Source: Rhizopus arrhizus
Lineage: Eukaryota > Mucoromycota > Mucoromycetes > Mucorales > Rhizopodaceae
Direction of reading: 5' to 3'
Length of the DNA: 64,000 nucleotides
NCBI GenBank assembly: GCA_024220505.1
Contig: JAKZZE010000018.1
Coordinates: forward strand, 682,001 to 746,000
The position numbers and the translations under genes were made by a program. How positions within the stretch are numbered: position 1 is the first letter of the stretch; each line of letters opens with the position of its first letter. The notes under the pieces were generated by a model. The model saw only the letters and a list, made by a program, of their open reading frames with translations. It did not search any database and had not been told where the DNA came from. Positions 11,653-22,516 of the stretch are shown in pieces.

Positions 11653-12697
11653 TTATAAACTATATTTTTTGCCATATTCAATGCTTTCCTTCATTATTTT
11701 TTTGGCCTCTTTTTTGTTTACTTTCATGTCTTGCTCGATAAGACGTAGACCACATTCAGGCACTAATACTCTCTGGATGTATTCGATGGGCTTCAACGGC
11801 CAGCATGTCTTCTTGCTCAATTCTTTGTCCAGAAATAACTGACTCAGTGTCTTTATCATCACATCTGCACCTTTCATACCATAATAACCAGGCTATCCGT
11901 AACGACATTAATTCCAGGCGACATTGTGATGATTCGTTTTACCAGGGCATTTTGGAAATGATTGATCAATTCGGTTGTATCCCTTGACTTGTTTAAACCT
12001 ATTTTCTCTACTGTCCTTTTTGCTTCCATAAGCCAGTCGCTCTCCGTTCGACCCATGATTATATCTACCAAATCCTCTTTAAATGTATTTATACGCATTT
12101 CAACCTTTTCAAATTCAATCGTTTCTGGATACCCCTTCTCTTTTGCTAATGGTTTCACTTCCAATTCCATCTTGTGTATATTGCAAACCATCTTTTTATC
12201 TTCTTCTGATATCGCGTCCTTCAATATCAAGGGTTCTATGTATATTCTACCTTCTGCTCTTTCTTTAGCTACCTTGGTTTCATATGCTTTCTTTTGCTCT
12301 TCTTTATATGTCCTTTGCTTTTCTTTTACTTCTTTAATGGCCTTTTCCAATTCTTCAGGATAAGGTGCCTTTAGTTTTTCAAAACAAAACGGACATTCAT
12401 AGACTAAAAAGTATTAGACCGCATAGGCTTGTTGCTATTAAAGCTGTTACCATTATCTTCTTGGTTATCTTTAATTGTGCTGCTGATGTCCTCCATCATA
12501 TCCACTGAAGAACACATTTTGGTGTTTGTTGGTTTCTTTTTTGGAATATTTATTCTTCTCAATCGTGAAATGCCTCTAATAGCACTAGGAGTTGTAGTAT
12601 TGACAGGAATAGAACTTCTGGGGCCAAAGAGGTCCGTAAGCTGATCGGGAGCAACAGTTGCCATCTTTTTATGAACTCGACCTCCAACTGGTTTCAT
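11653..12697 (-). CDS. RTC4-like domain protein
   Basis: Three exons (12697-12451, 12403-11943, 11892-11653) join in phase to 315 codons. The N-terminal 80 residues are disordered and basic (RISRLRRINIPKKKP type), like a nuclear protein. The spliced middle begins YECPFCFEKLKAPYPEEL, a Cys-containing start typical of RTC4-like domains. A charged coiled-coil-like stretch (KAIKEVKEKQRTYKEEQKK) follows, then HFQNALPGYYGMKGADVM across the second junction, and YIQRVLVPECGLRLIEQDM near the C-terminus; both are features I associate with the RTC4 domain. Yeast Rtc4 was named from a telomere-capping genetic screen and its biochemistry is unclear. The gene is divergent from CBP80 across about 213 bp and convergent with the USP7-like gene. 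Confidence 0.75.
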
Positions 12698-12910
12698 TAT
12701 TTAAAAATACCAAGACGATGAAATAAGTATGTTTTTGTGCGTATATGATTAGCAACAAAAAAAAAACCAAGTTTTCTAGAGTGTACAAGTGCTGAAGAAT
12801 TGTGACTTTGAAAAAGAAGTTTTGACTTCCTCCAATGCAAATCGTCTCGCGTCTATTTTTCTCTTTCGCTCTCTTTTTTCCTTTTACCCTTTTTTTTTTT
12901 TATATTAAAA

Positions 12911-15900
12911 ATGAGTTATGAAAACAGAGGATATCGATCACGTCAAGAAGGTAACATAAGAAAAAAGATGTACATATATAACTCAACGCTATGCACATAG
13001 GAGGTGGTCGCTATAGACAAGGTGGTAATGGTGGTGGAGGAGGAGGAGGAGGAGGACCTTACCGCCGAAGAGGTAAATAATAACGAGATTATGTAAGTTT
13101 CTTATTTCTAATTTGTCTCATTAGACGATAGAAGGAGCTATAATAACCGTCGTCCTTATGATCGTCCACCTGAATCACATAAAGAAGATGAACTTGAAGA
13201 TATTGAGATCAGACTTAAGGGTTTGATTATAAAGATTGGTGACAAGGTATTTTGCCATTCATACTGAAGAAAATAAATCACTCAACGCTCATCGTAGTTT
13301 ACACCTGAATTGCAAGTTAATTTAACTAAAATGAAAAACATCTTGGATAACGATTATTCAAAGTATCCCGACACTGTTCAAAACACGTTGACAGCATGGT
13401 ATATACACCTATATATTTCTTTACAAAAATAATAACAATATAAAATAGTATTTGCGAATTGCCTGGTAAAGCACCTGTTTATGGCACTTTGATTGGTTTA
13501 TTAAACACATCCAGTCATGACATTGTTGCCAAATTGATGGTTCACTTTAATACGGCCTTGACGGAATCTATTGCAGCATCCAACTGGTTCAGATTGAAGC
13601 AAATCTTGCGATTCTACGGTGAACTTGTGAATGCTAACGTGGTATCGCCTACAGCATATGCCAATCTGCTTTTGGACTTGTTGGTCGTTTTGGATCAACC
13701 CAACCAGCTCTGCAAACGATTGGACTGTATTGTTTATATCGTCTTGTCTACTTTACCTTGGTGCGCTAGAGAACTGAATGAGCGTGGATCTTCTGAATTG
13801 GAACAAATCTTGAAGAAGATTGAGATTTATATGCAGCGTAGAGGCGATGTTAAGGTGTTGGATGTGCTTAAGCATTATAGTGATGAAAGATATTCTACTG
13901 TAAAAGAAGAGGTAGTATTAAGAGGTCATTATTAACATAGGATTAATATCTCACACTGCATAATAGCCTTTAGCCCACATTTGGTCTCTTATTCAAGAAC
14001 TTCAAGCAAAGTCATGGAAGGTGAGCCATCATGTGAATACGTTTCCTTTTTGATTGTTAACATTGCATTCTATGTATAGCTATCACTTATTCCTAAACCC
14101 TATCGTTGGTTCGACAGTGAATTCAGTTCTTCACTTCAACATGATTTGCCTCGAGTCAACTTGCCTAGTCATAAAGAATCCATTGCTTATCTTGAACCTA
14201 CTCCTAGTTTGAAATTATTAGTAGACGATGAAGGAAACACATTGCCTGTGATCCCAAACCATGATAGCATTGAATATTTTATTTTACAAGAACTCATTGG
14301 GGATACCTTAAATTTGTATGAAGTGAATCGTAAAGATTGTGCAAAATATCTTTTGAATCTTCCATACAATTGTGAGCCTAGATACTTTAAATCTGCAGCA
14401 TCGGATGATTCAATGGATGAGGATGAAGAGGATGAATCTGGTTGGAACCTGTCTGATTTATTAGTCGAGGTATATAGAAATTTAATTAGAAAACTAGGCA
14501 AACTAAAGGGTACTATGTAGTCCATGTTTGCTCATTTACTCCGTCTTCCTTCATCTACCTTCCGTCAAATGTTTTATTCTTGTGTCATTACTGAACTTTG
14601 TCGAGCTGAAGTAGCCACTTTTCCCATGGCATTAGGTCGCGCTGTAAAGACGCTTTTTGATCGCTTGTCTTTTATGGATGTTGAATGTATTCATCGATTA
14701 TATTCTTGGTTCTCACATCATTTGTCTAACTTTGGATTCCAATGGGATTGGAAATCATGGTAATTACTTTTTTTTTTTTTACGTTTTTTAAGAAATAGCT
14801 AACACATCATATTTGTACACAGGGAGGGTGTATTGACTATGGATTCTCTTGCTCCTCAATCATGCTTTATAAGAGAAGTATTGGAAAAAGAAATTAGATT
14901 GAGCTATTATGAGCGTATTAAATCTATGCTTCCCGAAAACTTTCAAACCATCATCCCCGTGACGGCTCCAGCCCCCGATTTCAAGTTTAGCGATACTAGT
15001 GACCCATTGAACGTCAAATCCAAGGAGATCATTGATAGTCTTCGTACCAAAAAGAGTGTAGAAGAAATTCGAGACCTGCTTGCCAAATACAAGGATGAAC
15101 TTGCTTCTCAAGGCGTGAATGAAGGAGAGCAGCAATCTCTTGTGAGAGAACTCTTTATTCAATGTCTCTTACTTGTGGGTTCAAAGAGTTTCTCTCATGT
15201 TTTGAATGTTGTCGAAAGATACTTGGAGGTCTTGCGTTTTTTGAATTCAGCACCCGAAGGACGTCTTCACACAGTACAAATCCTTGCCTCTTTTTGGAAA
15301 AACAATACTCAAGTGAGTGAGAGATAAAAAGGCAAAATTTTCTATATTTGATTAATTAATACTTGATATAGTTTTTGGGTATTCTTTTAGATAAATTATT
15401 GAATTACCGAGTCATTGATCCTACTTGTGTTATTACTTGGGTATTTGAAGAAGAGCAATTCAAACATGCTGGAAGGTAATCAATAGTAATATATATATCA
15501 TATAATTGTTCTAATCCTACTTTAGAGCATTTGTTTGGGAAATTTTAAAGAATACGCTAGGCAAAGTGAATTCTCGTGTAGCACAAGTAAAATCTAAATT
15601 GGATAACCTTCAATCCATCCATGAGATGAATAAAGCAAAAAGATTAGAAACAGAAGTCACTGAAAGTAAGAACAATGATTGTGTTACAAAAAGGAAAGTT
15701 TATCTAAATTAAAAAATGATTATAGTGTCCGAAGCAGAAGAACAACAGGAGTTAGATTCAATTCGTATCGTCGAAAATTCACTTGCTACTGTTACAAGAG
15801 AACGAAAAGAGGTATTCTTACTTGTCTGTCAAAAGTTCGCACAAGTGCTTTCAGCCATTGATTCAGCAAACCAACAATGGATTTATTGGTGGATCTCTGG

Positions 15901-16115
15901 TTGGTACAAAGAAATACTTCGTGTAGTACGTATTAGTAGACCCTATAATCACACACACAACTTAATTAATCTTATCTTTATAGAATTATAAAGAATGTAA
16001 AGGATTCATTGCTACTCTTGAAACCTTGGTATTTACTTCTGATTTGGATAAGCGTATTCTTGATGTCTTTAACGAAGTTAAAGCATTAACAGAACAAGAT
16101 GATCTTTTAGTGTAA
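12911..16115 (+). CDS. Nuclear cap-binding protein large subunit (CBP80/NCBP1)
   Basis: Thirteen exons (12911-12950, 13001-13072, 13125-13246, 13298-13398, 13449-13911, 13967-14020, 14080-14469, 14521-14759, 14823-15312, 15372-15475, 15526-15665, 15726-15925, 15984-16115) join in phase to about 848 codons, close to human NCBP1 (790) and yeast Sto1 (861). A Gly/Arg-rich N-terminus is followed by the first MIF4G-like helical repeat (EDELEDIEIRLKGLIIKIGD..., LPGKAPVYGTLIGLLN, NWFRLKQILRFYGELVNA). Two more helical repeats follow, with LIPKPYRWFDSEFS and QWIYWWISGWYKEILR. The family partners CBP20 to bind the m7G cap of nascent transcripts and promotes splicing, export and decay. The donor at the end of exon 12 could be 15923 or 15926; both keep phase and I chose GTACGT. 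Confidence 0.92.
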
Positions 16116-16239
16116 AACAATAAAAAAATGTTTTATTACTATTGTAGCACATGTTTTATGGGTACTTGATAATAATCACAAAAAGAAAAGTGTTATCAAG
16201 TGTTATACAAAAATATGCACACAGTAATGATGGATCATG

Positions 16240-16248
16240 TATATAAAA
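16240..16248 (+). promoter_or_regulatory. TATA box of acid phosphatase gene
   Basis: TATATAAAAG-type element about 50 bp before the ATG at 16295, in the short spacer after CBP80. The position fits a core promoter of a regulated secreted enzyme. Confidence 0.5.
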
Positions 16249-16294
16249 GCTCACTGTTTTTCTTAAAAAAAGACATTATCACTCTATTAACAAA

Positions 16295-17589
16295 ATGCAT
16301 CTTTCCTTTACTTATTTTATCGCCATTGCTGCTGTTGCCAGTCTTTCATCTGCTCGTAACATTGAAACACATGGTCATCATCAACATAAGGCTCCTAAAG
16401 GGAAAGCATTTGATCATTTCCTTCAAATATGGTTTGAAAATGAGGCAAGTACAGAGTGGGAGGCTTGTGTGAGCTTTGCGATTTATATTTGTATTAGGAT
16501 TTTGAAACAATGACTAAAATTCCAGGATTTGCTGATCTTGCAAAGGAAGGCATTCTTTTGGATAATTATAATGCCATCACCCACCCTTCTCAACCAAATT
16601 ATATAGCTGCTGCTGGTGGATCGAATTTTGGTATTACGGATGATGACTACTATAATATCCCTGCAAATGTTACGAGTATTTTTGACTTGATTGAAAAGAA
16701 GGGATTGACTTGGAAGATGTATCAAGAGAACATTCCTTCTATTGGTAATACAGATTATAGAATTGGTACTTATGTTCGTAAACATAACCCTGCTGCTTCA
16801 TTTGATTCTATCGGATTAAACAAGACACGTTTACAAAACATTGTTGGTGGTAAATTTAGTTATAGTCTCTTTTTGGAAGGGAATAATACTTAATTTTGGG
16901 CACTTTAGGTGATCAATTTGAAAAGGACATTGAGGCTGGAACTCTTCCTAATTGGATGTTGTAGGTTTCAGCAAAGAGTGTTCTTAATGTACGTCGCTAA
17001 TGAGCTTTTCCTATAGTTACACTCCTGATATGAACAGTGATGGTCATGATACCAATGCTAGCTACGCTGGCAACTGGCTTGCCAACTTTTATAAAACCAC
17101 TTTAAATAACAAGAAGCTTCTTGATAAAACTGTCATTTTGATTACTTTTGATGAGGTAAATATACTATTCGCTTTTTATTTTTCTCCATGATTTATAGTG
17201 TGGTTTATAGACAAGAACTTTCCCCATCAGAAATAGAATCTGGTCTCTGCTATTGGGTGCCATTCCCAAAAAACTAAAAGGAACAACTGACAGCACTTTT
17301 TATACGCGTAAGTTCTCGCTTTATTCTTTGTTAGTCACATATCTCAAACATAATTTTAGATTTTTCTACTTTAAGCACAGTCGAGCACAATTGGGATCTT
17401 GGTAACTTGGGCCGTCAAGATACAAATAAGACCGTCTCCAATGTATTTGAATTTGCAGCCAAGAAGCTTCGTTATAAGAATATTCATATAGCTGAATACG
17501 ATATTCCTTGGATGAATAACACCATTCCTGGCTTATTGACCGGTAAATCTTGGAATGCGACTCATTCTACAAGCATCATTTCTGTCTAA
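16295..17589 (+). CDS. Secreted acid phosphatase (phosphoesterase family)
   Basis: Six exons (16295-16444, 16498-16849, 16909-16960, 17017-17155, 17211-17307, 17360-17589) join in phase to 289 codons. A hydrophobic signal peptide covers about residues 1-20 (MHLSFTYFIAIAAVASLSSA). Family signatures of the fungal phosphoesterase/acid phosphatase group follow: FDHFLQIWFENEDF, GILLDNYNAITHPSQPNYIA, TSIFDLIEKKGLTWKMYQEN, a join giving NWMFYTPDMNSDGHDT, LITFDE with the metal-site acid residues, and RIWSLLLGAIP, then HNWDLGNLGR. Several N-glycosylation sequons are present. The likely role is release of phosphate from organic phosphates outside the cell. Intron 1 uses a GC-AG pair (GAG|GCAAGT): the nearby GT gives a stop, whereas the GC donor restores NEDFETM. 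Confidence 0.87.
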
Positions 17590-19059
17590 GAAAAGTATGA
17601 CTTGTTTCGAATAAAAAACATACACCTACACTTTATAAACCCATTCTTTCTTTTCACACGCATTTTATTTGTACGACAGTTCGTACAAAGATGAAAAAAT
17701 AAATAAATAATACACAGAATGTAAAGACTTGAGTCTTATTAGAATGCTTAGCAACCAGCCATATGTTGAAATGCTTTCAACCTCTTTTTAATGTAGCAAA
17801 TGCATTTCTTGTTAGTCGCTCTATATCCTTTTGCTATCATGTACTAATTTTGAGTTAATCTTCCCTTTGTTTCGAATATAAGAATGTCTGTTTTGGGTTA
17901 TGATTTGCTTTTCATGGTTTTTTCCGACAAAATATCTAACCAGTCGGCCAATGCAGTCATGCAGCGACCACAAGCACCAGAGCCTCCTACTAAATTGAAA
18001 AATATGATTTGGTCCCAAGTAATGGCCAGGAAGCGAACATCACTTATGAATGCTACTTTTGAAAACAACTTTCACAACAGTCAACAAGACAAAGTTATTC
18101 ATTCTAAAATGTAGAGAGCAGGACATTCTCCAGGTAGAAAGGTGTTTCAAGTCATAGGCCATATTAAAGACCTGTTTACAGTGTTTTCACTTCAACTTCG
18201 ATCAATAAAAAAATAATTTTCAACCAAGAGTTACGGCTCATTTGCTACCTTGGTCGAAGTGGAAGTGGAAAACTGTATTAATACAAAAATTTCAGTGATG
18301 ATTTGTTATGTCGAAAAGAAGTGCAATCAAAGATGTAAATGAATCTAAGCTTAAATTGAAAAAGGAAATAAAAGTATTTGATATACTTTACTCATATATA
18401 GTTGAATTGCTGGTATTATGACTTGTACAAAATAGATATCCTTTAAGTTTAATAGGTCTGATTATTCTTTAGTTATTTTGATTTATGCTCTTTAATGACT
18501 GATAATGATGATCTTTGTTGGAAGCACTCATTAGTTGTGTCATTCATACTCCGAGGATCTATAACACAAAAAATATATGCTACGACTTACCAGATCACTA
18601 TTTAAAATTAAAGATTTCTTGTTACAAACTTAATTCTTACTCTTTGTAAATTAAATATAACTATTAACTAACATGTTACGACATTAAACCTTTGCTATGT
18701 AAACGTAGCGAGTTTCAATACAACAAATAATCAATGCTGCAATGATAAAAGGAAAAAAGGGAAGATTATTTAGTTCCGAAAATTCGGACAGAGGAAAAAA
18801 AAATAGCTTTTTATATACCTTAACGCTTATTTTTTGTTATGCTTGTACCAACAATAAGTGTATTTGAACGTTAATAATTAAGAGGAAAAAGATCGAGTTT
18901 TATTTGTATACAAGCAGATGGAGTTTTTATTCAAAGAAGTTATGGTGTGGCAGTGTAACATCTTGAATGCTACAGACGCCGATTGTACCAAATTTTTTAA
19001 ATTTACTCGAGAGCAGATCGCTTAAATATTATCATCTTTTCTTTCCTTTTCACATCTTC
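17590..19059. other. Intergenic region holding a MITE
   Basis: Apart from the 97-bp inverted-repeat element at 18179-18275 I see only A/T-rich DNA. A 76-codon frame at 17884-18114 (+) has no recognisable family and is not called as a gene. Confidence 0.5.
18179..18275. mobile_element. Mariner-type MITE, 97 bp
   Basis: The element starts CAGTGTTTTCACTTCAACTT and ends with the near reverse complement GGTCGAAGTGGAAGTGGAAAACTG. It is bounded by TA on both sides (18177-18178 and 18276-18277), as expected for the TA target duplication of Tc1/mariner elements. The arms match over about 25 bp with a few differences and a 2-bp indel. The interior is A/T-rich and non-coding. The same terminal sequence (CACTTCAATTTCGACCAA type) recurs at 49532-49550 and, reversed, at 55232-55248, next to LINE insertions. 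Confidence 0.65.
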
Positions 19060-20451
19060 ATGGTAAATCAAGAATTAAAGCAATTCTTTTATAGGGCAAT
19101 AGAGTCACCTTTAATATCTTGCATTTCTGGCTGCGCAATTTTATGGATCTCATTTGGTATACGACAAACCTTTGGTATTTATTTGATTCCAGTCACTCAA
19201 GAAACAGGTTGGGATCGTTCCACTTTCTCAATCGCAGCCGCTTTAATGCAGCTTCTCTGGGGATTTTCACAACCATTCATTGTTTACCTTGCAGAAAGAA
19301 AGGTAGGATTTGGAAAGGCTATATTTGCATCCTGTATCTTTTACGCCGTTGGCTGCTTTTTACTTTATGCCTCCAATAGCTCATCAGGACTGTTTATATT
19401 TGGTATGGGTGTTGTAATTGGTGTAGGTGCAGGTGGAAACTCTTTTCCGATCGTTTTGGCCACAATTGGCAGGAGATTTCCCAGAAATTCTAAGTATCAA
19501 AGTATTGCGTTCGGCATCGTGTCATCGTTTGGAAGCCTTGGACAATGTTGCTTTTTGCCTATTGCAAGGGCCACGATTGCTTCCATAGGATGGAGAATGT
19601 CATTTATTGTTAGTGGTAATAATACATCAAATTGTATTTTCTGTAAGTTTTAATGATTTTTCTTTATTATAGGTGTGGTAATGGCAGCATTTGCCCCATT
19701 AGCCTACTTTTTACAAACAGTTCCTCCAAAACCTGCACTTGTTTCTGAAAAGGAAGAATTAGAAGAACAAGTGGAAAAGGTAGTAGTAGATGAAAAGGGC
19801 TCACAAGAACAAGAAACAATAGAAGATATTTCAGCTCCAGATATCAAGACCGCACTGAAAGAAGCCTTTTCATCACCCATATTTATCTTTATTACCTTGG
19901 GCTTTTCTGTCTGTGGATTCCATATAGCCTTCCTGGCAACACACTTTCCAGCATACCTTCAAGACCAGGGTATTGACCCTTCCTTAGCTGCCTGGACCAT
20001 TTCTATCCTCGGTTTAGGATCCATGATTGGCACTATCTTCACAGGATACCTCTCAGCTATCATAAAACCTCGATTTGTGTTGATGGGAATTTACCTCTTG
20101 AGAGCTGTCTTGATAATCATCATCTTATTCGTACCTGCGTCTATCACAACCACACTTGTCTTTTCAATCTTGTTTGGTCCGCTTTGGTTATCGACTGTTC
20201 CGCCTACCACGAAATTCATTGGTGATTCCTTTGGTCACAAGTACCTGGGAACACTTACTTCCATCAGTTTTATTGGACATCAAATTGGATCTTTCTTGGG
20301 TGCATATGTCGCTGGCGTAGTGTATGATAAAATGCATGATTATAGTCGGATGTGGTATGGAGGTCTGGCGGCTGCTATCTTTGCCGTATTAGCTAATTTT
20401 TTAGCTGGATTTAATCCAATTGTGAAAAGACGATCTGCTTTAAAGCATTAA
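19060..20451 (+). CDS. MFS transporter, bacterial-type subfamily
   Basis: Two exons (19060-19615, 19673-20451) join in phase to 444 codons. About twelve hydrophobic helices are visible, six on each side of a charged central loop (KEELEEQVEKVVVDEKGSQEQE). Helix 1-2 reads CAILWISFGIRQTFGIYLIP, followed by TGWDRSTFSIAAALMQLLWG and FSQPFIVYLAERKVGFGKAI, with GNSFPIVLATIGRRFPRNSK later. The IRQTFG and W.RSTFS...WG pattern is, in my experience, typical of a bacterial MFS subgroup rather than of common fungal sugar or monocarboxylate permeases. The substrate is unknown. The start is the ATG at 19060 rather than the one at 18967, because the upstream part lacks family similarity. Confidence 0.85.
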
Positions 20452-20570
20452 TAATAAACGTCATGTGGTTTGCTGCGGTTGACGTTTTTTTTACAGGTGT
20501 GTGAAAAATCATTCAAGTTTTTTTGCTTTGATTTGACGTTCGGGATTTTAATCGACGAACTGTGACTTGT

Positions 20571-20580
20571 GTATAAAAGT
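20571..20580 (+). promoter_or_regulatory. TATA box of eS27 gene
   Basis: GTATAAAAGT about 75 bp before the ATG at 20652. Its position fits the core promoter of this ribosomal protein gene. Confidence 0.45.
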
Positions 20581-20651
20581 TGAATATTAACGCTGAGGTA
20601 GTTTGTGAAGATAGAAACCTTCCTTTTTTACAAGCACTCGACACAGTAATA

Positions 20652-21211
20652 ATGACTGTAAGTATATATAAAAAAACATATAGGAAGAAGAGAGGTTACT
20701 GCGTTAAAGATGGATGAAAAAGAGATACGGATGAAAAATAAATGGATGGATGGATGAATGAATGATGGATGTTTACATAGTACAGTCCGAAACTCAATCA
20801 AGTTTAATGATTTGCATTTGGATGCGCAGCAATAATAGCCTCTCTTTACTCAACATTATGTAATTGCAGAATAACTAATCTGATTCATATGTAGTTGGCC
20901 GTCGATCTTCTTAACCCCTCTGTTGAACACGAGAAGCGCTCTCACAAGCTCAAGAGACTTGTGCAATCTCCCAACTCTTACTTTATGGATGTCAAGTGTC
21001 CTGGTAAATAGCTTTAAAAATAGGATCGTTCACGGTGCGTGTAAACTAAATGTATTATTGCTTGAATATAGGTTGCTTGAACATCAGTACCGTCTTTAGC
21101 CACGCCCAAACTGTTGTTTTGTGTTCTTCTTGCGGTACCGTTTTGTGTCAACCCACTGGTGGTCGTGCCCGTTTGACCGAAGGTTGTTCTTTCCGTAAGA
21201 AGGCCAACTAA
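20652..21211 (+). CDS. RPS27: Ribosomal protein eS27 (small subunit)
   Basis: Three exons (20652-20657, 20895-21003, 21072-21211) give 84 codons. Exon 1 is only ATGACT, followed by a 237-nt intron, the usual arrangement for ribosomal protein genes with an intron right after the start. The protein contains [18 protein letters not shown] and [20 protein letters not shown] with the four zinc-binding cysteines (CPGC...CSSC), then GCSFRKKAN, matching eS27 end to end. It is a component of the 40S subunit. It is convergent with the GNAT gene. Confidence 0.96.
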
Positions 21212-21489
21212 AGAAATAAAAATAATACAGTTGGAAAATTATTAAATATCAAATCAGTCAATCAAAAAACCCTCCAGTGCATGTGTGTGTATGTGTGTGT
21301 AGATATTCGTTCAATCTTTACTCTCTTGATATTAAAAGAGTTTTTTTCTTTTAAAATTCTATTCTTTGATTTTTTATTTTTTTACTGTGAAAAATCATGA
21401 TAAAATATAAGAGCATCTACCAATTTATCGGGGCTATTTCTTAATCTAATAACAATATGTAAATTTCTAACACGATGAATATTTGTGAT

Positions 21490-22208
21490 TTACCTTCCAG
21501 CTTTAGGGATACGGCCTACTTGTTGGAAACCTAGCTTTTTCCATATAGCGACAGAAGCAACATTATTTTCAAAGACAAGATTAAATACAGATGCCTTATA
21601 ACCAATAGCAGGCACTAAGATTTTAAATGCTTCACCCATAGCAATACCGACACCAATGCCTCGAAAATGCTCCATGACAAAAAACCCGCCATTACAAATC
21701 TAAAATATGTTTGTTACGGTTACTTTCTAAAAAGATTGCCATTTTCATTTACGTGAGAACATCTTCCAGGATAATTAGGTTTAATATAAAACATGCCCAT
21801 TACTTTTTCATTGAAATCGTTATCACCGAGTTCAATAAGACTATCCCTGGACATCACAAAAGCATCATAACTACTCTTTTATGTAAGTATAGAGATAAGA
21901 TCATTCAATTGTATCTTACCCAAGGAAATAGCTTTCAAATTGGCTATCATCCAATAGATCTTCTTGAGGATAAGTTAAACTATATTGAAGTTAAATAAAT
22001 TATCTTTTTATTCGCTCATATACTTTTACCCGTCTTCAATTTCTTTATTAAATCTCTGATGAAGATAGCTGACCAAGGGCTTATTATTTACATCCACTTT
22101 TTGAATGTAGCCTATTTGACCATCTTTTAGCACCTTACGAATAGGTAAAATACTGTTCAAATCAAAATCTGAATTTGGTTTATGTATATGTCCATAAGCA
22201 GATGACAT
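21490..22208 (-). CDS. GNAT-family N-acetyltransferase
   Basis: Four exons (22208-22030, 21979-21920, 21846-21753, 21699-21490) join in phase to 180 codons. Joins restore KPNYPGRCSHICNGGFFV across intron 3. The acetyl-CoA site is RGIGVGIAMGEAF (R/QxxGxG/A type), followed by VFNLVFENNVASVAIWKKLG and FQQVGRIPKAG. This is the pattern of fungal GNATs close to yeast Mpr1 (azetidine-2-carboxylate acetyltransferase) and related enzymes. The substrate is not predictable. Length suits a single GNAT domain. The next gene upstream on the same strand (ABHD13-like) ends about 310 bp away. Confidence 0.85.
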
Positions 22209-22516
22209 TTTTACTGGAAAAAAGGAGATCAAGCTTAATGAAGGAGGCGTAGTTATATGGAGTAAAGCTAAACTCCGATACAAATGTTTATCTTTTTGAC
22301 AGGTCACAAACTCTGGGAAAAGAAAGAAAAAACCGACTGGGGATAAAAAGAGACTATTTTTTATTGCAGTGATTTACAGCCGGGTTTTCATAAATCCGAG
22401 CGCAAACACTGATATTTTTTGAGTGATGAGAAATGGATGTGTTTATGAGAATATATGCTAAATAATAATAAGAATGAATGTGCTGCTGCTGTGTTTATAA
22501 AATGGTGTATAATATT
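22209..22516. other. Short intergenic region
   Basis: Upstream region of the GNAT gene and 3' flank of the ABHD13-like gene. A run of A-rich sequence and a weak CGGGTTTTCATAAATCCG-like imperfect inverted repeat near 22381-22398 are visible. No gene is seen. Confidence 0.45.

Noticed and set aside
12083..12363. Plus-strand open frames opposite the RTC4-domain gene
   Set aside because: Shadow frames of a real coding exon; no motifs.
17884..18114. 76-codon frame (+) downstream of the acid phosphatase
   Set aside because: No family, no good codon pattern, and an opposing frame of similar quality exists.
20758..20888. Possible C/D snoRNA in the first intron of eS27: ATGAA-TGATGGA ... CTGA-TTCAT gives a 5-bp terminal stem
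   Set aside because: The D-box side overlaps the likely branch point (ACTAAT) and lies only about 10 nt from the 3' splice site; the C box has a mismatch and the length of 131 nt is long. Probably coincidence.
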